From a virus: a stretch of DNA of 33,062 nt. Location of the stretch: positions 1 through 33,062 of IMG/VR virus record IMGVR_UViG_3300011114_000728, one strand, 5' to 3'. The translations under genes were made by a program, and so were the position numbers. How positions within the stretch are numbered: the stretch's first letter is position 1; the number at the start of each line of letters is the position of its first letter. The notes below the pieces were generated by a model that was not told the origin of the DNA, did no database searches, and saw nothing but the letters and a program-made list of their open reading frames with translations. Of the stretch, positions 27,634-33,062 are shown piece after piece.

Positions 27634-28998
27634 ATGACAACCAAAACAAAAGAAACCGACTACTCGACATTCATCGAGCGCAAATCGCAACTCGGCAGCT
27701 TTGCGGGATTTGAACCGCTATTTATGCCAGACTTCCTTTTTCCGTTCCAGCGGGCGCTTGTCGAGTGGGCAGTTTGCAAGGGCCGGTGCGCGATCTTCGC
27801 AGACTGCGGACTCGGCAAGACGCCGATGCAGCTTGTCTGGGCCCAGAACGTAGTCGAGAAAACATGCAAGCCAGTGCTGGTTCTCACGCCGCTTTCCGTA
27901 GGCGCGCAGACCATACGCGAGGCCGGCAAGTTTGGCATTGAAGCAAAGCAATCACGCGACGGAACTATTGCGGCACCCATCACGGTGACAAACTACCAGC
28001 AGCTCCACAAATTCGACTGGCAGCAATTTGGCGGCGTTGTCTGCGATGAATCAAGCATCCTCAAAAGCGTAGACGGAGCTATCAAAAGCCAGGTCACAGA
28101 CTTCATGCGGAAGCTGCCTTATCGTCTGCTTTGCACCGCGACCGCGGCGCCGAATGACTACATCGAACTCGGGACCTCTAGCGAGGCGCTGGGAGAATTG
28201 AGGCGCGTCGAAATGATGGCGCACTTCTTCAATCACGACGGAGGCGACACGTCTAAATGGAGACTGAAAAAGCACGCAGCAAAGGGCGCTTTCTGGCAAT
28301 GGATTTGCTCATGGGCGCGCGCTGTTAGGCGTCCTGAGGATGTAGGATTTCCAGGCAAAGACTACATTCTGCCAAAGCTGACCACAGTTGAGCATATCGT
28401 AACATCAAGCGCGGCCAACCCGGACTTCCTTTTTGACATGCCTGCGGTTGGCTTAGACGAGCAGAGGAAAGAGCGCCGGCGCACAATCAACGAGCGATGC
28501 GAGATGGCCGCGAGTCTTATCACTGCCACCGACAAACCAGCACTGGCTTGGTGCCATCTTAACGAAGAGGGGAATTTGATTACCAAGATGATTCCTAACG
28601 CTGTCGAGGTATGCGGATCGGATTCGGATGAGTTCAAAGAGGAAACATTCGAGGCCTTCTGTTCGGGACAAATCCGAGTCATCGTAACAAAGCCAAGCAT
28701 TGCAGGCATGGGGCTCAACTTTCAGCATTGCTCACATCAAACCTTTTTTCCGTCCCACTCATTCGAGCAATGGTATCAGAGCATCCGAAGAAGCTGGAGA
28801 TTCGGTCAAAAGAACCCAGTGCGGATAGACGTTATTTCCAGCACTGGAGAATCAGGAGTCCTAAACAACATGAAGCGCAAGGCAGACCAAGCCGATGCGA
28901 TGTTCGCTAAAATGGTCGAGCTAATTAATCAAGAAATCAAAATCGAAAAACAAAAACCGCATACAACCCAACAAGACACACCAACATGGCTATCCTAA
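27634..28998 (+). CDS. SNF2-like SF2 helicase/translocase
   Basis: 454 residues. Motif I is CGLGKT (58-63) after FPFQRALVEWA, a Q-motif-like start; motif II is CDESS (DES at 138-140); motif III TATAAPND (168-175); the second lobe has WCHLNEEGN, VTKPSIAGMGLNFQHC (motif V) and SIRRSWRFGQ (motif VI, about 381-390). DExx with S in place of H and the arginine finger pattern fit the SNF2-type translocases that accompany phage and defence methyltransferases. It overlaps the methyltransferase by 13 bases. It is longer than, and unlike, the helicase at 2827. Confidence 0.85.
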   Translation: MTTKTKETDYSTFIERKSQLGSFAGFEPLFMPDFLFPFQRALVEWAVCKGRCAIFADCGLGKTPMQLVWAQNVVEKTCKPVLVLTPLSVGAQTIREAGKFGIEAKQSRDGTIAAPITVTNYQQLHKFDWQQFGGVVCDESSILKSVDGAIKSQVTDFMRKLPYRLLCTATAAPNDYIELGTSSEALGELRRVEMMAHFFNHDGGDTSKWRLKKHAAKGAFWQWICSWARAVRRPEDVGFPGKDYILPKLTTVEHIVTSSAANPDFLFDMPAVGLDEQRKERRRTINERCEMAASLITATDKPALAWCHLNEEGNLITKMIPNAVEVCGSDSDEFKEETFEAFCSGQIRVIVTKPSIAGMGLNFQHCSHQTFFPSHSFEQWYQSIRRSWRFGQKNPVRIDVISSTGESGVLNNMKRKADQADAMFAKMVELINQEIKIEKQKPHTTQQDTPTWLS

Positions 28999-29912
28999 AT
29001 CAAACCATCAAAAACAAATACGCGATCTACAACGGAGACTGCATTTCGGTAATGCAAGACTTGCCAGATGCTTCAGTGCATTTCTCATTGTTCAGTCCTC
29101 CCTTCGCCGATCTATATTGCTATTCAGATTCACCTATGGATCTCGGCAACTGCAAAAACTATGACGAGTTCTTTGTCCACTTTGGATTCGTCGTTGAGCA
29201 ACTGGCTCGCATCATTAAGCCGGGCCGAAACTGCGCGGTTCACTGCATGGATATTCCAGCAATGAAAGAGCGCGATGGATTCATCGGCATCAAAGACTTC
29301 TCAGGCGACATCATCCGCCTTTTCCAAAAGCACGGCTTAATCTATCACTCCCGACACACGATCTGGAAAGACCCGCTCATCGAAGCCACGCGCACGAAGG
29401 CGCTGGGCCTAATGCACAAGCAGCTCCAGAAAGACAGCACGCGCTCGCGCGCGGGACTGCCGGACTACTTGCTCGCATTTCGCAACGCTGGCGAGAATAC
29501 GATCCCTGTGACTCATCCCGATGGGCTAGAAAGCTATGCCGGCAGCGAAGCGATGCCGCGGGCTGATGGCATCAAGCGGTCGCACAACATCTGGCGCGCA
29601 TACGCATCGCCGGTCTGGATGGACATTCGCCAAACTAACACGCTCAACGCCAAGGCCGCGCGCGAAGCCGACGACGAAAAGCATTTGTGTCCGCTACAGC
29701 TCGACGTGATCGAGCGCGCATGCGTCCTATGGAGCAACCCTGGCGAGGTAGTGTTCACGCCGTTCATGGGTGTCGGTAGCGAGGTTTATGGCGCGGTGAT
29801 GAACGGTCGCAAGGGCCTCGGCGTTGAATTGAAAACAGCTTACTACACCCAAGCCGTGAGAAATCTCGCCGCGGTCGAAAGCCACGTTGAACAAGAATTG
29901 ATCCCTGTATGA
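28986..29912 (+). CDS. DNA methyltransferase (beta-class, N4-C or N6-A)
   Basis: 308 residues. Catalytic motif IV is SPPF (37-40), preceded by the AIYNGDCISVM strand; the SAM-binding motif I region (FTPFMGVGSEVYGAVMNGRK, from about 256) comes at the C-terminus, the beta-class order. SPPF suggests N4-cytosine more than adenine methylation, but the two cannot be separated by eye. A target-recognition region would be ~100-240. It overlaps the SNF2-like gene; no restriction endonuclease is nearby, so protection of phage DNA from host restriction is the simplest role. Confidence 0.85.
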   Translation: MAILNQTIKNKYAIYNGDCISVMQDLPDASVHFSLFSPPFADLYCYSDSPMDLGNCKNYDEFFVHFGFVVEQLARIIKPGRNCAVHCMDIPAMKERDGFIGIKDFSGDIIRLFQKHGLIYHSRHTIWKDPLIEATRTKALGLMHKQLQKDSTRSRAGLPDYLLAFRNAGENTIPVTHPDGLESYAGSEAMPRADGIKRSHNIWRAYASPVWMDIRQTNTLNAKAAREADDEKHLCPLQLDVIERACVLWSNPGEVVFTPFMGVGSEVYGAVMNGRKGLGVELKTAYYTQAVRNLAAVESHVEQELIPV

Positions 29913-30217
29913 AAACACCAGAACAACTCCACGCCCATCAAGCATCACTCCCACCGCTCCGCAGTTACTTCATTGTCTGGGAACGACCTCATGGAAGCTA
30001 CACTTGGACGCAACTCGGCGACATGTTCACCGAGCGCGATAAGGCTAACGAGTTCGCCAAGAACCGCGTTGACCACAAGGAGCGACCGATCTGCGACTGT
30101 GTAGTGAGCGAGTCAAAGATGGCTAGGATGCCAGCACCAGAAGGCAGTGAGCCGGTGGCTTTGCTAGCCGAGGAGAAACGAGGCTATCTGTATTATGGAA
30201 AGGGACATGCCCGGTGA
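29909..30217 (+). CDS. hypothetical protein, paralogue 2 of a two-member family
   Basis: 102 residues, homologous over the full length to the protein at 25521 (same MKTPEQLHA start, WERPHGSYTWTQLG core and YYGKGHAR end). DNA is identical for the first 29 bases and then diverges mainly at third positions, so both copies seem to be under selection. ATGA overlap with the methyltransferase and GTGA overlap with a 13-codon remnant. Confidence 0.6.
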   Translation: MKTPEQLHAHQASLPPLRSYFIVWERPHGSYTWTQLGDMFTERDKANEFAKNRVDHKERPICDCVVSESKMARMPAPEGSEPVALLAEEKRGYLYYGKGHAR

Positions 30218-30255
30218 AAATCTACAAGAACACACACAAGGAGGACGCACAGTGA
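30214..30255 (+). pseudogene. 13-codon remnant related to the gene at 26221
   Basis: GTG start overlapping the upstream TGA; the product MKIYKNTHKEDAQ resembles the first residues of the 95-residue protein at 26221 (MKIHPNTHKG), and the DNA shares TGAAAATC, AACAC and CACAAGG blocks. Because both follow members of the same paralogous family, this looks like a truncated leftover; it may still serve as a leader for coupling to the GTG at 30252. Confidence 0.35.
30238..30244 (+). promoter_or_regulatory. strong Shine-Dalgarno fixing a GTG start
   Basis: AAGGAGG at 30238-30244 lies seven bases before the GTG at 30252. It is one of very few near-perfect ribosome binding sites in the window and decides that start over the in-frame ATG at 30195, which would overlap the upstream gene. 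Confidence 0.7.
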
Positions 30256-30593
30256 ACGCTAACTGCAAATGCGGGAAGATACTGAGGCCGGGATACATTC
30301 GCTGCTGGAGGTGCGAGCGAGACACCGCGCTCGAAACGGTAGAGCGCAACGCAGGCGAGGAGTTTAAAGCGCGAGCGATGGCGTTCGCCTTGGACTGGAT
30401 GGCCGGCAAATGCATCGTAAGCGGCGAGGACATCACCGACGCCTGCAAGGCCGCAGGCATCGTCCCACATGAGGATCGGGCCTTCGGGCCTGTCTACCTC
30501 GCTCTCGCACGGCAAGGTGCCATTGTGCGCGTCGGCTACATCAGCAGGAGACGCGGCCACGGTGCGCCTGCACCGGGATGGAGGTTGGCATGA
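30252..30593 (+). CDS. zinc-ribbon plus winged-helix-like protein
   Basis: 113 residues. NCKCGKILRPGYIRCWRCE has cysteines in the C-x-C and C-x-x-C pairs of a zinc ribbon; the second half (GEDITDACKAAGIVPHEDRA, then ALARQGAIVRVGYI and a terminal PGWRL) looks like a winged helix, with the usual DACKAAG helix and V-R-V-G wing. A DNA-binding regulator or replication accessory is likely. ATGA overlap with the next gene. Confidence 0.55.
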   Translation: MNANCKCGKILRPGYIRCWRCERDTALETVERNAGEEFKARAMAFALDWMAGKCIVSGEDITDACKAAGIVPHEDRAFGPVYLALARQGAIVRVGYISRRRGHGAPAPGWRLA

Positions 30594-30796
30594 ACAACAC
30601 GAAAAATTCAGATCAACCCATCGACTTGCTGCGATCCGTTGCTAGACGACACTGCGCGCACATCAAAAAGCCTTTTGCGCTGAAAGAGATTTGCGAGCAA
30701 GTCCAAGGCAACGAATACAACGCTGAAATTATGTTACAGCACCTGCTGCTTTGGTGTTCCGATTGCATGAAGCTGCCGGGGAGGAAGCAAAAATGA
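30590..30796 (+). CDS. small helical hypothetical protein
   Basis: 68 residues from ATG 30590 (ATGA overlap). Helical, with three cysteines (RHCAHIKKPFALKEICEQVQ; LWCSDCMKL) and a basic end. Not recognised. It is directly coupled to the chimeric gene at 30793. Confidence 0.5.
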   Translation: MNNTKNSDQPIDLLRSVARRHCAHIKKPFALKEICEQVQGNEYNAEIMLQHLLLWCSDCMKLPGRKQK

Positions 30797-31038
30797 AGGC
30801 ACCTGCCTTTCAGTTTTACGCTGATGACTTCATCGGTGGCACAGTAGTCTTGACCGCCGAAGACGTTGGCGCTTACGGCATGAAAACAGTTGCCGAGGAA
30901 TCCTCGTTAACTGCCGCCGAGCAAGCCGCTCGAAAGGCACTGGTTGAGGCTCTGCTGATCTGCATCAGGTATGCCGATTCCAGCGCCGACACAGAGCAGG
31001 CTTACGCTGCGCTGGCACTTGCCGCAAAGCTGCCGTGA
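30793..31038 (+). CDS. chimeric protein with DUF1376-like N-terminus
   Basis: 81 residues. The first ~28 (MKAPAFQFYADDFIGGTVV, then TAEDVGAYG) are nearly identical to the start of the initiator-like protein at 31203, though the DNA differs at many third positions. Then the sequence changes completely to an Ala-rich helical tail (ESSLTAAEQAARKALVEALL). It therefore looks like a partial duplication fused to another small gene. Both parts are in frame, so it may be a functional decoy or regulator, or simply debris. Confidence 0.55.
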   Translation: MKAPAFQFYADDFIGGTVVLTAEDVGAYGMKTVAEESSLTAAEQAARKALVEALLICIRYADSSADTEQAYAALALAAKLP

Positions 31039-31046
31039 GTAACCGC

Positions 31047-31074
31047 TTGCAATCGGCTTAAACACAAGTATAAG
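31047..31074 (+). promoter_or_regulatory. promoter for the replication genes
   Basis: TTGCAA (31047-31052), 16-bp spacer, TATAAG (31069-31074): the best -10 match among the TTGCAA-type sites here. An inverted repeat CAATCGG/CCGATTG (31050-31056, 31082-31088) brackets the -10. The start would be near 31081, giving a leader of about 120 bases containing the hairpin at 31118. It lies in a 164-bp gene-free gap. Confidence 0.6.
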
Positions 31075-31117
31075 AAACGCGCCGATTGAATCCCGGCATT
31101 TCCTAACGTGAAAACCA

Positions 31118-31197
31118 CAAACCATAAAGTCCAGCTCCCGCACGCCGCCTCACGTCGGCAGGATTCAACTCTCGCGGGGGTTGGACTTTGTAGTTTG
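31118..31197 (+). promoter_or_regulatory. long leader hairpin before the initiator gene
   Basis: Bases 31118-31141 and 31174-31197 form a 24-pair stem with one mismatch and three G-U wobbles (CAAAC and AAAGTCCA in the 5' arm; TGGACTTT and GTTTG in the 3' arm) and a 32-base loop holding a small GCCG/CGGC hairpin. The GAGG preceding the ATG at 31203 touches the base of the stem, so folding could control translation of the initiator. The wobbles mean it pairs better as RNA than as DNA. Confidence 0.6.
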
Positions 31198-31202
31198 AGG
31201 AA

Positions 31203-31898
31203 ATGAAGGCACCGGCTTTTCAATTTTACGCGGACGATTTCATCGGAGGAACGGTGGTTTTTAGCGCCGAGGACGTGGGAGCATACATGCGGCTGCTCTG
31301 CTATCAGTGGGGCAATGGCGCGATTCCCACTCGCAAGGAGCTAGTGGATAGGATAGCGGGATGCGCGGTCGGGCCGGACGTGATGGCAAAGTTTCCAGAC
31401 GGCAAGAATGCACGCATGGAGCGCGAGCGCGAAAAGCAAGCCGATTACAGGCTGCAACAATCAGCAAAAGGGAAAGCATCGGCGCAGGCTCGGTTCAACC
31501 GCGGTTCAACCGCGGTTCAACCGAGTGGGGAACCGGAGGGGCAACCGAAAGTCAACTCTCCGTCTCCGTCTCCGTCTCCTATCTCCAATACCGTTACCGA
31601 ATCCGACTCCGGAGATTCTCCACCGGCACTTTCGCCCAAAGCGGCGAAAGTCCGGCGGAAGGCGAAAACGGAAACCGATGAAGATTGGATTTCTGATTTG
31701 GAAAAAATGGACTGCTTCCGCCTTGTCTCAGTTCGTGATGAGCTTGGACTCGCGCAAACGTGGTGCGCGGCTCACTCCAGACAATGCACCCGTCAGTTCT
31801 TCAACCGCTGGCTGCTGCGATCTGTAGAGAAATCGAGAACGATTAACGCAAACGGGACAAACCTTCATTCCCAAAAATCCGAAAAATATGGCTTCTAA
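31203..31898 (+). CDS. replication initiator-like protein (DUF1376 N-terminus)
   Basis: 231 residues. The N-terminal ~70 (FQFYADDFIGGTVVFSAEDV, GAYMRLLCYQW, AIPTRKELVDRIAGC) is the DUF1376 pattern, a winged-helix-like domain found in phage replication initiators. A long charged, low-complexity linker follows (Gln/Lys/Arg, then a SPSPSPSPIS stretch), then a C-terminal helical domain (~160-215, DWISDLEKMDCFRLV, TRQFFNRWLL). The linker codons contain three 11-bp iterons. Followed by a DnaC-like loader, this is organised like lambda O-P. GAGG precedes the ATG. Confidence 0.72.
   Translation: MKAPAFQFYADDFIGGTVVFSAEDVGAYMRLLCYQWGNGAIPTRKELVDRIAGCAVGPDVMAKFPDGKNARMEREREKQADYRLQQSAKGKASAQARFNRGSTAVQPSGEPEGQPKVNSPSPSPSPISNTVTESDSGDSPPALSPKAAKVRRKAKTETDEDWISDLEKMDCFRLVSVRDELGLAQTWCAAHSRQCTRQFFNRWLLRSVEKSRTINANGTNLHSQKSEKYGF
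31491..31523. repeat. three tandem CGGTTCAACCG iterons, candidate replication origin
   Basis: CGGTTCAACCG occurs at 31491-31501, 31502-31512 and 31513-31523, perfectly tandem, and each unit is itself a palindrome (CGGTT-C-AACCG). The 11-bp period is not a multiple of three, so each copy is read in a different frame (FNRGS, STAV, VQPS); protein repetition cannot explain it. Diverged relatives (AACCGGAGG, CAACCGAAA) follow. Lambda's origin likewise consists of iterons inside gene O. A 24-bp TCTCCG-type repeat (31557-31580) and an 8-bp hairpin (31629-31650) lie downstream. Confidence 0.7.
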
Positions 31899-32580
31899 AA
31901 ACGTAATCTGCACCGACTGCAAAGCGCCTTTCCAATACGACCCGATGTTTATTGGAGATCGAGAGTATTTTCCTCGCCAATGCTGCCCACCGTGCAGCGA
32001 AATACGCCTTGCCGACTGCACCAAGGAACTTGCCGCCAAAGAAGCAAAGCAGCGCGAAGATCAATGGTTCAAGGTTTGCCCTCCGCTTTACCGCGACACG
32101 GACATCATGCGGATCAACCAGCGGTGCGCCGAGGCTGCTCTATCGTGGGACTCAGCAGGAGCGCGCGGGATGGGAATAGTAGGAGAGACGGGCGCAGGGA
32201 AAACGCGCGCCCTTTTCTTTGCACTTCGTCGCGCCTTTGATTCTGGTTTGCGTTGCCTTTCAATTTCCCACAACTCTTTTTCCCGCGTGGTGCAGACCGC
32301 TTTTTCGGGCGATGGCTTGGACAAGGCGAACGCGAACGAGCAGCTCAAAAATCTACATCGCGTCCCTGTTATTCTTTTGGACGACCTTGGCAAGCCGCCT
32401 CCAACCGAGCGCGCGGACGCGGAGCTTGAGGAATTGATCGAGGTTAGAACGTCCAACCTTTTGCCGATACTTTGGAGCGCCAATGGATCGTCGGCATGGC
32501 TAATTAAGCGGATGGGGCCAGACAGGGGAGAACCGCTTGTGCGCCGCCTGAGTGAATTTTCGGAGGTAATCGCGCTATGA
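31888..32580 (+). CDS. DnaC-like helicase loader ATPase
   Basis: 230 residues. An N-terminal zinc-binding region (C8, C11, C32/C33, C36: CTDCKAPF and RQCCPPC) is followed by an AAA+ domain with Walker A GETGAGKT (99-106) and Walker B VILLDDLG (161-168), then RRLSEFSEV near the end in sensor/arginine positions. This is the DnaC/IstB-type loader that brings host or phage DnaB-type helicase to the origin. It overlaps the initiator-like gene by 11 bases, like lambda O-P. Confidence 0.85.
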   Translation: MASKNVICTDCKAPFQYDPMFIGDREYFPRQCCPPCSEIRLADCTKELAAKEAKQREDQWFKVCPPLYRDTDIMRINQRCAEAALSWDSAGARGMGIVGETGAGKTRALFFALRRAFDSGLRCLSISHNSFSRVVQTAFSGDGLDKANANEQLKNLHRVPVILLDDLGKPPPTERADAELEELIEVRTSNLLPILWSANGSSAWLIKRMGPDRGEPLVRRLSEFSEVIAL

Positions 32581-32660
32581 CCGATCCCGCGGATGCCGAG
32601 CGCATCGCGTCGGCTGCTCGGCAGGCTGCCAGGGAGTTTCGGGAGGGGATGGGGAGATGA
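32577..32660 (+). CDS. 27-residue hypothetical peptide
   Basis: ATGA-coupled at both ends. Product TDPADAERIASAARQAAREF then REGMGR, an amphipathic Ala/Arg-rich helix. Too short for any family; existence rests on coupling alone. Confidence 0.4.
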   Translation: MTDPADAERIASAARQAAREFREGMGR

Positions 32661-32860
32661 GCAGCCTCAAGGACATTCTCGCGGCGCTACAGGCCGCCGT
32701 GCGCGCTGGCGAGGCCGCGGGCGACTGCATCGCTGACCACGCTTCCGACCCGTTCGCCCGCATCCTCCTCCAGCAGACGCGGCTTGCGACCGCTCGACAC
32801 CGGGAGAGCCGCGACATGCTGAGGGCGGCAATAATTGCCTCCAAAAAAAAAGCAAAATAG
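32657..32860 (+). CDS. small helical hypothetical protein
   Basis: 67 residues, Ala-rich and helical (LKDILAALQAAVRAGEAAGD; LLQQTRLATARHRESRDMLR), ending in a Lys-rich tail. GGGGAG precedes the ATG. Unknown; replication or regulatory accessory by position. A perfect TTGACA hexamer at 32876 follows in the gap but has no convincing -10. Confidence 0.5.
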   Translation: MSSLKDILAALQAAVRAGEAAGDCIADHASDPFARILLQQTRLATARHRESRDMLRAAIIASKKKAK

Positions 32861-32909
32861 TTTGGCTCAACCCCTTGACAACCTGCCGAGATAGTGAGAA
32901 AGATAGCAC

Positions 32910-33062
32910 ATGAACATGACAACCAACAGCAAGATCAAAGTCCCAGCAGGCCACCTCCGCCTCGACGGCGCGACCTACCAGCACCGCGAGGTGCTCGCAA
33001 CCAACGGATGGAAATATGAAGGAAAAAGCAGCGCATGGTATCGGACAACGACGACCGCGATC
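32910..33062 (+). CDS. hypothetical protein, truncated by window end
   Basis: Starts MNMTTNSKIKVPAGHLRLDG and is open to the last base (51 codons). The sequence is basic with a GATYQHREVLATNGWKYEG segment. If the window is a circular molecule, the frame continues across the junction for 11 codons to a TAA at 34-36, ending inside the first gene's start region. Not recognised. Confidence 0.5.
   Translation, partial: MNMTTNSKIKVPAGHLRLDGATYQHREVLATNGWKYEGKSSAWYRTTTTAI

Noticed and set aside
30195-30593. Upstream ATG at 30195 for the zinc-ribbon gene
   Set aside because: It would overlap the preceding gene and ignore the AAGGAGG placed seven bases before GTG 30252.
31491-31523. CRISPR-like repeats
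   Set aside because: Units are tandem without spacers and only 11 bp; iterons fit better.
31557-31580. TCTCCG hexamer repeats as origin elements
   Set aside because: Period of six is in codon register and encodes Ser-Pro repeats, so no DNA-level role is needed.
32876-32909. TTGACA in the last gap as a promoter
   Set aside because: Perfect -35 hexamer but only purine-rich GAAAGAT-like sequence at the -10 distance; not listed as a feature.

Overview
The window reads as almost all, and possibly all, of a dsDNA tailed-phage (Caudoviricetes) genome. Every gene I can support lies on the + strand, genes are packed with ATGA/TAATG overlaps, and I see no rRNA, tRNA, CRISPR, integrase or recognisable lysogeny repressor. 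The head genes follow a lambda-like order, and the tail genes (tube, frameshifted chaperone, tape measure, no sheath) suggest a siphovirus. The host is probably Gram-negative: the lysis cassette includes a lipoprotein with a C-terminal membrane anchor, the layout of a single-protein (unimolecular) spanin, and an endolysin with a Sec-type signal. Most genes lack a clear Shine-Dalgarno. A Verrucomicrobiota host is only an impression from recalled protein resemblance and cannot be shown here.

Layout. 29-2653: packaging (small subunit, two tiny genes, GpA-type large terminase). 2667-4405: a self-contained insert between terminase and connector, made of an operator-like palindrome, a 45-residue ribbon-helix-helix protein, a short SF2 helicase, an unknown protein and a strong hairpin. 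4421-9755: gpW-like connector, portal, protease-scaffold with a probable internal scaffold gene, capsid cement protein and major capsid protein, closed by a textbook terminator. 9821-11641: a two-domain glycosyltransferase right after the capsid gene. 11638-19036: head-tail joining, tail tube, a tail chaperone with a CCCAAAC -1 frameshift site, a short tape measure, small tail proteins and a glycine-rich fibre. 19041-21238: coiled-coil protein, two holin candidates, u-spanin, secreted endolysin. 21235-22912: tiny genes, a large nested terminator and a CCCCAC iteron array. 22983-27222: recombination genes (Sak4-like ATPase, ssDNA-binding-like protein) and two copies of a RusA-like locus in a 619-bp near-identical repeat. 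27270-31038: operator-containing promoter, SNF2-like helicase, DNA methyltransferase, paralogous small genes. 31047-32860: replication (DUF1376-type initiator carrying 11-bp iterons, DnaC-like loader). The last gene runs off the window end.

How it may work. A 38-bp element ending in TTGCAA and a second TTGAGAAT occurs at 4421 and 12431, a weaker relative lies before the internal scaffold start, and TTGCAA-N16-TATAAG precedes the replication genes, so these may be phage promoters. The most unusual locus is the RusA-like resolvase, whose two halves lie in different overlapping frames in both copies; substitutions between the copies are all synonymous in the frame that encodes the N-terminal half.
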